Assembly (NCBI GenBank): GCA_002434915.1
Contig: DJLG01000176.1
Location: 1-6,147, forward strand
Source: Proteobacteria bacterium UBA6522
GTDB taxonomy: Bacteria > Pseudomonadota > Gammaproteobacteria > Steroidobacterales > Rariloculaceae
Reading direction: 5' to 3'
DNA length: 6,147 bases
Part shown: piece by piece, positions 1-4,631 of the stretch
Layout: each line of letters opens with the position of its first letter
Numbering within the stretch: position 1 is the first letter of the stretch
Notes under the pieces: generated by a model
Told to the model about the DNA's origin: nothing
Database searches by the model: none
Seen by the model: only the letters and a program-made list of their open reading frames with translations
Program-made: the position numbers and the translations under genes

Positions 1-324
1 ACCAAGAGTTAAATTTAATTTTTTACCCTGAGCTTTAGCCCTATAACCAACACCCACCAATTCAAGTTTTCGCTCAAACCCAGCACTTACTCCAGTTATC
101 ATATTGTTGATAAGAGATCTTGTGGTGCCGGCCATCGCTCTTGCTAACCGACTGCCAGACCGCGCTGTCACAGTTAGTGCTGAATCTTGATTTTTTACTT
201 CCACCTCTGAATGAAACATAAGGGATGAGCTTCCCTTGGGACCCTTCACGGTTAAAGAGTCTCCTTTAAGATCAATTTTAACACCGTCAATTAGCGGTAT
301 TGGGCGTTTTGCAACTCTAGACAT
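1..324 (-). CDS. rplF: 50S ribosomal protein L6, 3'-truncated by window edge
   Basis: L6 is a two-domain large-subunit protein near the factor-binding site, where it contacts 23S rRNA by the sarcin-ricin loop. The window holds the first 108 codons of about 177. Reading down from ATG at 324 gives MSRVAKRPIPLIDGVKIDL, then LTVKGPKGSSS, VEVKNQDSALTV, AGTTRSLINNMITGVSAGFERKL and LVGVGYRAKAQGKKLNLTLG, matching the first domain and the inter-domain segment of E. coli L6. There is no stop in frame to base 1. The start lies 21 bases after the rpsH stop, with GGGA about ten bases upstream partly inside the predicted hairpin. By analogy the next gene would be rplR (L18), outside the window. Confidence 0.96.
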   Translation of the reverse strand, partial: MSRVAKRPIPLIDGVKIDLKGDSLTVKGPKGSSSLMFHSEVEVKNQDSALTVTARSGSRLARAMAGTTRSLINNMITGVSAGFERKLELVGVGYRAKAQGKKLNLTLG

Positions 325-335
325 ACTTTACTTTT

Positions 336-357
336 CCCGTGTCTCTTAAGACACAAA
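336..357 (-). promoter_or_regulatory. Hairpin spanning the rpsH stop and rplF leader
   Basis: On the minus strand GTGTCT (354-349) and AGACAC (344-339) pair exactly around the loop TAAG, which contains the rpsH TAA stop. In RNA, three U-G wobble pairs (355-357 with 336-338) could lengthen the stem to nine pairs. The GGG of the wobble part belongs to the likely rplF ribosome-binding site (GGGA, 338-335). The structure could make rplF translation depend on ribosomes reaching the end of rpsH; this role is inferred. No U-tract follows, so it is not a terminator. Confidence 0.5.
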
Positions 358-744
358 ACAAAGGATTTCCCCACCATGCCCCTGAGCACGAGCCTGGCGA
401 TCTGTCATAACTCCGTTAGAAGTAGAGACAATTGCCACACCAAGTCCTGCTTGGACCTTAGGGATATCAGCGCTACCAGCATAGAGGCGTAACCCAGGCC
501 TACTTGCCCTGTCAATCCGCTCAATCACTGGAACACCTTGGTGGTACTTCAGGGTAACTGTCATGGTTCTCTTAGGTTCAGCTTCATCAGTGGTAGAAAC
601 ATCCATAACATACCCTTCATCTGCTAACACTCTAGCAATAGACATCTTCAGTCTAGAAGCAGGCATGGAAACAGAAACTTTCTTGGCCTTTTGGCCATTT
701 CTGATCCGCGTCAACATATCTGATATGGGGTCTGTCATGCTCAT
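346..744 (-). CDS. rpsH: 30S ribosomal protein S8
   Basis: S8 is a primary 16S rRNA-binding protein of the central domain. In E. coli it also represses translation of its own spc operon. The 132 residues (E. coli 130) start MSMTDPISDMLTRIRNGQ, followed by MPASRLKMSIARVLADEGYV, TLKYHQGVPVIERIDRASRPGLRLY and the C-terminal RNA-binding signature STSNGVMTDRQARAQGHGGEILCFV at about 107-131. The ATG at 744 has AAGGA (755-751) six bases upstream. The second ATG, two codons in, is the conserved third residue of MSM and not the start. It lies 16 bases after rpsN. The stop TAA falls in the loop of a predicted hairpin that reaches into the rplF leader. Confidence 0.97.
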   Translation of the reverse strand: MSMTDPISDMLTRIRNGQKAKKVSVSMPASRLKMSIARVLADEGYVMDVSTTDEAEPKRTMTVTLKYHQGVPVIERIDRASRPGLRLYAGSADIPKVQAGLGVAIVSTSNGVMTDRQARAQGHGGEILCFVS

Positions 745-760
745 AAGAAATCCTTAAAGC

Positions 761-1066
761 CTACCAACTTGCCTTAGAGAGGCCTGGTATCTCACCACGC
801 ATCGTTGCTTCTCTGAGCATGGTTCTTGCCAAGCCAAATTTTCGGTAATACCCTTTGGGTCGTCCAGAAATAGCGCACCGATTGCGCAGCCTCACAGGGC
901 TAGAATCGCGCGGTAGAGCCTGAAGCTTTAACTGTGCATTATGGCGCTCATCTTCTGAGCTTTTAGGATCACGAATCACCCTCTTATATTCAGCACGCTT
1001 TACCGCAAAACGTTTAACAGTTGCGGCTCGCTTTTTGTCACGAGCAACCATAGATTTTTTAGCCAT
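761..1066 (-). CDS. rpsN: 30S ribosomal protein S14, zinc-free type
   Basis: S14 is a small-subunit head protein near the A site that joins late in 30S assembly. The 101 residues equal E. coli: MAKKSMVARDKKR at the N-terminus, LPRDSSPVRLRNRCAISGRPKGYYRKFGLAR in the centre (signature RNRC...GRP), and REATMRGEIPGLSKASW at the C-terminus. Only one cysteine lies in the region where the zinc form has two CxxC pairs, so this is the C-minus, zinc-independent type. The frame is open upstream to 1165 inside rplE, but the ATG at 1066 gives the family N-terminus. It also has AGGAG (1080-1076) nine bases upstream, the clearest ribosome-binding site in the window. The stop is TAG. Confidence 0.97.
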   Translation of the reverse strand: MAKKSMVARDKKRAATVKRFAVKRAEYKRVIRDPKSSEDERHNAQLKLQALPRDSSPVRLRNRCAISGRPKGYYRKFGLARTMLREATMRGEIPGLSKASW

Positions 1067-1085
1067 AAATAACTTCTCCTGCCTC

Positions 1086-1625
1086 TTATGCTCGCAAAGG
1101 AAACCGAAATGCCTCAAACAACACTCGTGCTTCGTCATCATTTTTTGCTGTGGTGGTGAACGCAATATCCAGACCTCTAATCATGTCGATCTGATCATAT
1201 TCAATCTCAGGGAAAATAATCTGCTCTTTAACACCCATACTGTAGTTACCAGAACCATCAAAAGAACGTGCATTTAAACCACGAAAATCGCGAATTCTTG
1301 GAATTGCTATATTGATTAATCGATCTAAAAACTCATACATACGTGTACGCCGCAAAGTAACCTTACAACCTATAGGTACTCCTGCCCTGAGTTTGAATGT
1401 CGCAACAGAAACTCTAGCGTTACAAACAATTGGCTGCTGTCCAGAAATCTTCTTTAGATCGGATAAAGCGTTTTCCAAAACTTTGCGGTCAGTCAATGCT
1501 CCTCCTACCCCCATGTTCATTGTGACCTTAGTAATCCGCGGTACAGCCATCGGATTAGTAACCTTTAACCGTTCCATCATCTGGGGAACCGCTTCATTCG
1601 TATAATATTCTTGAAGTATGCTCAT
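1086..1625 (-). CDS. rplE: 50S ribosomal protein L5
   Basis: L5 binds 5S rRNA as part of the central protuberance and contacts S13 and the P-site tRNA. The length, 179 residues, equals E. coli. Conserved parts are VPRITKVTMNMGVG at about 28-41, ISGQQPIVCNARVSVATFKLRAGVPIGCKVTLR, AIPRIRDFRGL, SFDGSGNYSMGVKEQIIFPEIEYD and GLDIAFTTTAKNDDEA. The frame is open upstream to 1679, but that part overlaps rplX and is unlike the family, so the ATG at 1625 is used. It follows the rplX TAA by a single base and has GGA eight bases upstream. In E. coli this start region is the target for repression of the spc operon by S8; I could not confirm an equivalent RNA structure here. The stop is TAA. Confidence 0.97.
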   Translation of the reverse strand: MSILQEYYTNEAVPQMMERLKVTNPMAVPRITKVTMNMGVGGALTDRKVLENALSDLKKISGQQPIVCNARVSVATFKLRAGVPIGCKVTLRRTRMYEFLDRLINIAIPRIRDFRGLNARSFDGSGNYSMGVKEQIIFPEIEYDQIDMIRGLDIAFTTTAKNDDEARVLFEAFRFPLRA

Positions 1626-1626
1626 G

Positions 1627-1944
1627 TTAGCTATCCAAAACTTCATTATTCGATTTAAAGAATCGAACCTTTTTTCCATCCTCTAAACGCCGGTAGCCTA
1701 CCCGATCACCTTTTTGTGTGGTTGGGTTAAATAACATTACGTTAGAGATATGCAGCGGCATCTCTTTCTCAATTATTCCACCCGGAACACCAGCATTTGG
1801 ATTGGGCTTCTGATGCTTGCGCGCCACGTTAACGCTTTCCACCAACACCTTGTCATTCGTAAATACACGAATTACCGACCCTCGCCGACCCTTATCTTTA
1901 CCAGCGACCACAATAACTTCATCACCCTGTTTAATTTTAGCCAT
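1627..1944 (-). CDS. rplX: 50S ribosomal protein L24
   Basis: L24 is an assembly-initiator protein that binds the 5' domain of 23S rRNA and sits near the tunnel exit. The 105 residues (E. coli 104) contain the KOW motif at the N-terminus (KQGDEVIVVAGKDKGRRGSVIRV, about 5-27), then VARKHQKPNPNAGVPGGIIEKE at about 40-61, ISNVMLFNP, and DGKKVRFFKSNNE near the end. The ATG at 1944 is 14 bases after the rplN stop. Almost no Shine-Dalgarno match is present (ATCGGCGTATTCAT precedes the start), so translation probably depends on coupling to L14. The stop is TAA, one base before the rplE start. Confidence 0.97.
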   Translation of the reverse strand: MAKIKQGDEVIVVAGKDKGRRGSVIRVFTNDKVLVESVNVARKHQKPNPNAGVPGGIIEKEMPLHISNVMLFNPTTQKGDRVGYRRLEDGKKVRFFKSNNEVLDS

Positions 1945-1958
1945 ATGAATACGCCGAT

Positions 1959-2327
1959 CTATAAAACTTCAGGGGCAAGAGAAATAATTTTCATGAACTT
2001 GCTAGAACGCAATTCACGTGTAACAGGGCCAAAAATTCGAGTGCCAATTGGCTCATGTCTAGCATTTAGAAGAACTGCTGCATTTCCATCAAATCTAATT
2101 GAAGAACCATCCGATCTTCGAACACCATGACTTGTCCGTACGACTACGGCATTATAGATCTCTCCCTTCTTGACCCGGCCCCTTGGGATTGCATCCTTAA
2201 CGGTCACCTTAATAACATCACCTATACGAGCATAACGCCTCTTAGAGCCACCTAGCACCTTAATGCACATAACCCGACGTGCACCGCTATTATCAGCTGC
2301 TGTCAAAACCGTTTCTGATTGGATCAT
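1959..2327 (-). CDS. rplN: 50S ribosomal protein L14
   Basis: L14 is a beta-barrel large-subunit protein at the subunit interface, contacting 16S rRNA in bridges B5 and B8 and binding the silencing factor RsfS in bacteria. The 122 residues (E. coli 123) start MIQSETVLTAADNSGARRVMCIKVLGGSKRRYA. They contain KVTVKDAIPRGRVKKGE, VVRTSHGVRRSDGSSIRFDGNAAVLLN and the C-terminal PIGTRIFGPVTRELRSSKFMKIISLAPEVL. The frame is open 19 codons further upstream to 2384, but that extension lies inside rpsQ and is not family-like, so the ATG at 2327 is used. The ribosome-binding site is poor (GAG about ten bases upstream). In E. coli this is the first gene of the spc operon; here it follows rpsQ closely. The stop is TAG. 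Confidence 0.97.
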   Translation of the reverse strand: MIQSETVLTAADNSGARRVMCIKVLGGSKRRYARIGDVIKVTVKDAIPRGRVKKGEIYNAVVVRTSHGVRRSDGSSIRFDGNAAVLLNARHEPIGTRIFGPVTRELRSSKFMKIISLAPEVL

Positions 2328-2346
2328 GTCAATATGCTCGCTAATC
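2328..2346 (-). other. Fused S10-spc junction (rpsQ-rplN spacer)
   Basis: Only 19 bases separate the S17 stop from the L14 start. In E. coli a terminator and the spc promoter lie between these genes. Here there is no room for either, and I see no convincing -35/-10 pair in the last part of rpsQ. The two operons are most likely one transcription unit. Confidence 0.75.
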
Positions 2347-2649
2347 TCACTCAGGCTTACTACTTTGAATAATCTGTACAACACGCCAAGACTTACGCTT
2401 AGAGATAGGACGACACTCCTCCAACTCTACCTTGTCTCCCAGCTTGCATTGATTAGTCTCATCATGGACGAAAAGCTTCGTCGTACGTCGAATATATTTA
2501 CCATACACAGCATGTTTAACCACACGCTCTATTGATACCACTGCACTTTTATCAGCCTTATCGCTGGTAACTCTACCTACCACCTTACGGGGCTGCTTTC
2601 CCATGCCTGCAGCCTGTACACCAGGCTCTTTATTATCTGTGTTTGTCAT
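2347..2649 (-). CDS. rpsQ: 30S ribosomal protein S17, N-terminally extended
   Basis: S17 is a primary assembly protein of the small subunit with an OB fold that binds 16S rRNA helices in the body. This frame has 100 residues against 84 in E. coli. The core GRVTSDKADKSAVVSIERVVKHAVYGKYIRRTTKLFVHDE and ECRPISKRKSWRVVQII is fully conserved. The excess is about 15 N-terminal residues, MTNTDNKEPGVQAAG, before MGKQPRKVVGRV. The ATG at 2649 is chosen because it overlaps the rpmC stop (ATGA) and has GGAG eight bases upstream. The internal ATG at 2604 would give 85 residues, close to the family length, but has only a weak AGG upstream, so it remains a possible alternative. The TGA stop is 19 bases before rplN, where E. 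coli would end its S10 operon. Confidence 0.95.
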   Translation of the reverse strand: MTNTDNKEPGVQAAGMGKQPRKVVGRVTSDKADKSAVVSIERVVKHAVYGKYIRRTTKLFVHDETNQCKLGDKVELEECRPISKRKSWRVVQIIQSSKPE

Positions 2650-2858
2650 TCGGACTGCTCCAACACATCTGTATCTTTTGATTCATTCAAAATAGTCTCA
2701 ATTCTCGCGATATCTTTTCTAACTTTACCTTTCTGATCAGGCTTTGAGCCTTGTCCAGTTGAGCTTTGCATCCGCAGATTGAACTGCTCTCGCCTAAGTT
2801 TGCTCAACTCCTCTATCAAGTCTTTTGATGACATGGCTCTCAGCTCTTTTGCTTTCAT
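2646..2858 (-). CDS. rpmC: 50S ribosomal protein L29
   Basis: L29 is a small coiled-coil protein next to L23 near the polypeptide exit. The 70 residues (E. coli 63) start MKAKELRAMSSKDLIEELSK. The signature LRREQFNLRMQ lies at about 22-32, followed by KVRKDIARIETILNE. A TTG one codon upstream (2861-2859) is also open, but the ATG at 2858 gives the conserved MKAKEL N-terminus and is preferred. It overlaps the rplP stop by one base as TGATG. GGAG lies four bases upstream and GAGG eleven bases upstream. The C-terminus carries an extra acidic stretch (ESKDTDVLEQSE) beyond the usual end. The TGA stop overlaps the rpsQ start by four bases as ATGA. Confidence 0.95.
   Translation of the reverse strand: MKAKELRAMSSKDLIEELSKLRREQFNLRMQSSTGQGSKPDQKGKVRKDIARIETILNESKDTDVLEQSE
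2658..2661 (-). promoter_or_regulatory. Ribosome-binding site favouring the long rpsQ start
   Basis: GGAG on the minus strand, inside the end of rpmC, is eight bases before the ATG at 2649. It is better matched and better spaced than anything before the internal ATG at 2604, and so supports the N-terminally extended S17. Confidence 0.6.
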
Positions 2859-3271
2859 CAAACTCCATGCCTCATAACAAATGTAGTACGTACTGGTAAC
2901 TTGGCAGATGCTCTTTCAAACGCCTCGCGAGCCACCTCCTCTGTAACGCCAGACATCTCATAAAGAACCTTGCCTGGCTGAATCAGGGCAACCCAATACT
3001 CAACATTACCCTTACCCTTTCCTTGTCGAACCTCGAGCGGCTTCTTTGTAATCGGCTTATCCGGAAATACACGAATCCAAATTTTTCCACCACGTTTAAC
3101 ATGCCGCGTCATTGCCCTACGAGCTGCCTCAATTTGCCGCGAGGTTAATCTACCTCTATCGAGAGTCTTTAGCCCATATTCGCCAAAACTAACGCTACTA
3201 CCACGCTGGGCTAATCCGCGGTTTCGACCCTTATGTTGCTTTCTGAATTTTGTACGTTTAGGTTGGAGCAT
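2858..3271 (-). CDS. rplP: 50S ribosomal protein L16
   Basis: L16 is a late-assembling large-subunit protein next to the A site and the peptidyl-transferase centre. The 137 residues (E. coli 136) start MLQPKRTKFRKQHKGRNRGLA. They contain RQIEAARRAMTRHVKRGGKIWIRVFPDKP at about 45-73, VRQGKGKGNVEYWVALIQPGKVLYEM at 81-106, and AREAFERASAKLPVRTTFV near the end. The one-residue difference lies at AQRGSSVSFG. Arg82 corresponds to E. coli Arg81, which is hydroxylated by the oxygenase RoxA (YcfD); whether this organism has that enzyme cannot be seen. The ATG at 3271 is nine bases after the rpsC stop, with only a weak AGAG-like ribosome-binding site, so coupling to rpsC is likely. The TGA stop shares its final A with the rpmC ATG. 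Confidence 0.97.
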   Translation of the reverse strand: MLQPKRTKFRKQHKGRNRGLAQRGSSVSFGEYGLKTLDRGRLTSRQIEAARRAMTRHVKRGGKIWIRVFPDKPITKKPLEVRQGKGKGNVEYWVALIQPGKVLYEMSGVTEEVAREAFERASAKLPVRTTFVMRHGV

Positions 3272-3280
3272 TATGTGACT

Positions 3281-3964
3281 CTATTGCTTCGAAGAAGCAT
3301 CTTGGGGTTCCTGAACTATCTCGGGTTTGTCAAAAACCTCGCCACGAAACACCCAAACCTTAACGCCTATAATCCCATATGTTGTTTTAGCTTCCGCGAG
3401 ACCATAGTCAATATCTGCACGAAAAGTGTGAAGAGGAACCCTTCCCTCACGATACCATTCAGACCTTGCAATCTCTGCGCCGTTTAAACGACCTGCAACC
3501 TTTACCTTTATGCCACCTGCCCCAACACGCATCGTATTCGTAACTGCCCTGCGCATAGCCCGACGAAACTGAACACGTCGCTCCAATTGCTGAGCAATCC
3601 CCTCAGCAACAAGCAGCGCATCTAGCTCAGGTTTGCGTATCTCAGATATATTCAAACGAACATCAGGTAGCACCATGCCCAATAGCTTTGCTACTTCAAT
3701 ACGCAACTTCTCAATATCCTCGCCTTTTTTTCCAATCACAATGCCAGGACGAGCTGTATGAATAGTAATGCTTGCACGTTTTGCAGGACGGTCTATCTGA
3801 ATACGGCTAACCGAGGCATCTTTAAGTTTTGTTTTTAGGAAAGAACGAATCTTATAGTCTTGATAGACATAATCTGCATAGTTTTGAGAATCCGCATACC
3901 AAGTCGAAGACCATTCCTTAGTGATCCCAAGACGTATTCCAATCGGATGTACTTTTTGACCCAT
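3281..3964 (-). CDS. rpsC: 30S ribosomal protein S3
   Basis: S3 is in the small-subunit head at the mRNA entry channel and, with S4 and S5, takes part in unwinding mRNA. It has 227 residues (E. coli 233). The N-terminus MGQKVHPIGIRLGI is typical. The type II KH domain carries its GKKG loop at 78-81 in ITIHTARPGIVIGKKGEDIEKL. The C-terminal S3 domain includes RRVQFRRAMRRAV, GRLNGAEIARSEWYREGRVPLHT (159-181) and TTYGIIGVKVWVFRGE. Arg134, Arg135 and Arg138 match the E. coli helicase residues Arg131, Arg132 and Lys135 after a three-residue shift. That shift comes from extra residues around 97-102 (MVLPDV). The C-terminal tail is short and less lysine-rich than in E. coli. The ATG at 3964 has GAGG about 11 bases upstream, a long spacing. 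The stop is TAG. Confidence 0.97.
   Translation of the reverse strand: MGQKVHPIGIRLGITKEWSSTWYADSQNYADYVYQDYKIRSFLKTKLKDASVSRIQIDRPAKRASITIHTARPGIVIGKKGEDIEKLRIEVAKLLGMVLPDVRLNISEIRKPELDALLVAEGIAQQLERRVQFRRAMRRAVTNTMRVGAGGIKVKVAGRLNGAEIARSEWYREGRVPLHTFRADIDYGLAEAKTTYGIIGVKVWVFRGEVFDKPEIVQEPQDASSKQ
3285..3299 (-). other. Small hairpin at the 3' end of rpsC
   Basis: On the minus strand TGCTTC and GAAGCA can pair around a TTC loop, giving a six-pair stem that ends one base before the rpsC TAG. No U-tract follows, so it is not a terminator. It lies just upstream of the weak rplP ribosome-binding region and could affect hand-over between the two genes. That is inference; short stems of this size also occur by chance. 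Confidence 0.35.
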
Positions 3965-3985
3965 TTTCGTTAATACCTCGTCTGA

Positions 3986-4318
3986 CTACTCGTCAGAAAC
4001 CTGAATACTGATATGACTGTTACGCTTGAGTATCCGATTACCACGTCCTTTTGCACGTGCTCGATGACGCCCAAAAGTCGGCGCCTGCTGAACCACAACA
4101 CCCTGGACCTTAAGTTCATCAACATCTGCTCCATAATTATGCTCAGCATTAGCAATTGCTGAATCAAGTAACTTACTCAGCATAACTCCAGCCTTCTTTG
4201 GGCTGTATTTAAGAACCTTCAATGCATCCTCAACGGTCTTACCTCGAATTTGATCCGCCACCAACCTACATTTCTGTGGTGAAATACGAGCGTAACGAAG
4301 TTTTGCTGCAGTCTGCAT
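3986..4318 (-). CDS. rplV: 50S ribosomal protein L22
   Basis: L22 binds 23S rRNA and sends a long beta-hairpin into the exit tunnel, where its tip forms the constriction with L4. The length, 110 residues, equals E. coli and alignment is gap-free. Conserved parts are LRYARISPQKCRLVADQIRGK at 7-27, SAIANAEHNYGAD at 53-65, and RAKGRGNRILKRNSHI at 88-103. The hairpin tip is unusual: residues 79-87 read APTFGRHRA, where E. coli has GPSMKRIMP. The Met82-Lys83-Arg84 stretch, whose deletion gives erythromycin resistance in E. coli, is Phe82-Gly83-Arg84 here. The ATG at 4318 follows rpsS by 11 bases. The stop is TAG. A 65-residue frame on the same strand at 3970-4167 is a shadow of this gene. Confidence 0.97.
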   Translation of the reverse strand: MQTAAKLRYARISPQKCRLVADQIRGKTVEDALKVLKYSPKKAGVMLSKLLDSAIANAEHNYGADVDELKVQGVVVQQAPTFGRHRARAKGRGNRILKRNSHISIQVSDE

Positions 4319-4326
4319 AAATCAAT

Positions 4327-4330
4327 TCCT
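4327..4330 (-). promoter_or_regulatory. rplV ribosome-binding site overlapping the rpsS stop
   Basis: AGGA on the minus strand begins with the last A of the rpsS TGA stop and lies eight bases before the rplV ATG. A ribosome finishing S19 would be placed on the next start site, so coupled translation is likely. Confidence 0.7.
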
Positions 4331-4605
4331 CAGGCTTTTGACTTTCGGTCCCCTGAATGCCCTCTAAAAGTTCGAGTAACGGCAAACTCCCCAAGCTTAT
4401 GACCAACCATATTCTCTGATATCAATACGGGCACATGCTGACGGCCGTTATGGACTGCTATGGTTAAGCCAACCATATCTGGTATGACCATAGACCTACG
4501 CGACCATGTTTTTATAGGACGTCGATCATTTGCCTTAGCTGCCTCTTCCACCTTTTTAAAAAGGTGAGTATCGATAAATGGGCCTTTTCGTATTGACCGG
4601 GGCAT
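4330..4605 (-). CDS. rpsS: 30S ribosomal protein S19
   Basis: S19 sits in the head of the small subunit, pairs with S13, and contacts 16S rRNA and the large subunit through bridge B1a. The 91 residues (E. coli 92) begin MPRSIRKGPFID and carry TWSRRSMVIPDMVGLTIAVHNG at about 34-55 and the signature MVGHKLGEFAVTRTFRGH at about 66-83. The ATG at 4605 has AGAGGA (4617-4612) six bases upstream. The spacer from rplB is 26 bases. The basic tail is slightly shorter than in E. coli (ends KSKA rather than KKAKKK). Codons for the THLFKKVEE segment contain a perfect 18-bp palindrome, listed separately. The stop TGA shares its final A with the rplV ribosome-binding site. Confidence 0.98.
   Translation of the reverse strand: MPRSIRKGPFIDTHLFKKVEEAAKANDRRPIKTWSRRSMVIPDMVGLTIAVHNGRQHVPVLISENMVGHKLGEFAVTRTFRGHSGDRKSKA
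4549..4566 (-). repeat. Perfect 18-bp palindrome inside rpsS
   Basis: The bases CACCTTTTTAAAAAGGTG read identically on both strands. They lie within the codons for His-Leu-Phe-Lys-Lys-Val near the S19 N-terminus. In the mRNA this could form a seven-pair stem with a UUAA loop. The protein segment is conserved in the family (E. coli LLKKV), so the palindrome may simply follow from codon choice. No U-tract follows that would make it a terminator. Confidence 0.6.
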
Positions 4606-4631
4606 TACTTATCCTCTGTAAACCTTTTAAA

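Noticed and set aside
563..757. Plus-strand open frames such as 563-757, 1035-1277, 1312-1605, 2263-2535, 3233-3487, 4860-5066 and 5911-6120
   Set aside because: All are antisense shadows of conserved ribosomal genes and give protein sequences with no family resemblance.
1067..1165. Upstream extension of the S14 frame, and similar extensions of L5 (1626-1679) and L14 (2328-2384)
   Set aside because: Each extension lies inside the previous gene and is unlike the family. The downstream ATG gives the exact conserved N-terminus in each case.
1560..1640. S8 repressor-binding site near the rplE start, as in E. coli
   Set aside because: The region was read for a helix resembling the 16S rRNA S8 site, but no convincing stem with the expected bulges was found by eye. 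A covariance-model search would decide.
2042..2051. Ten-base palindrome GCCAATTGGC in rplN
   Set aside because: Palindromes of this length are expected by chance in a window of this size, and it falls in the conserved PIGTR coding region.
1750..2130. 126-residue plus-strand open frame
   Set aside because: It lies antisense across rplX and rplN, which are clear family members. Its translation shows no recognisable domain, and no ribosome-binding or promoter support was seen.
2350..2420. Possible spc promoter inside the end of rpsQ (TTGTAC-like -35)
   Set aside because: No acceptable -10 element lies at about 17 bases, so the match is no better than chance.
2859..2861. TTG as the rpmC start, one codon before the ATG
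   Set aside because: The adjacent ATG gives the conserved MKAKEL N-terminus and the one-base TGATG overlap; TTG is a rarer start and adds only an extra Met.
3970..4167. 65-residue minus-strand frame overlapping rplV
   Set aside because: It is an alternative reading frame within L22, with low-complexity content and no conserved features.
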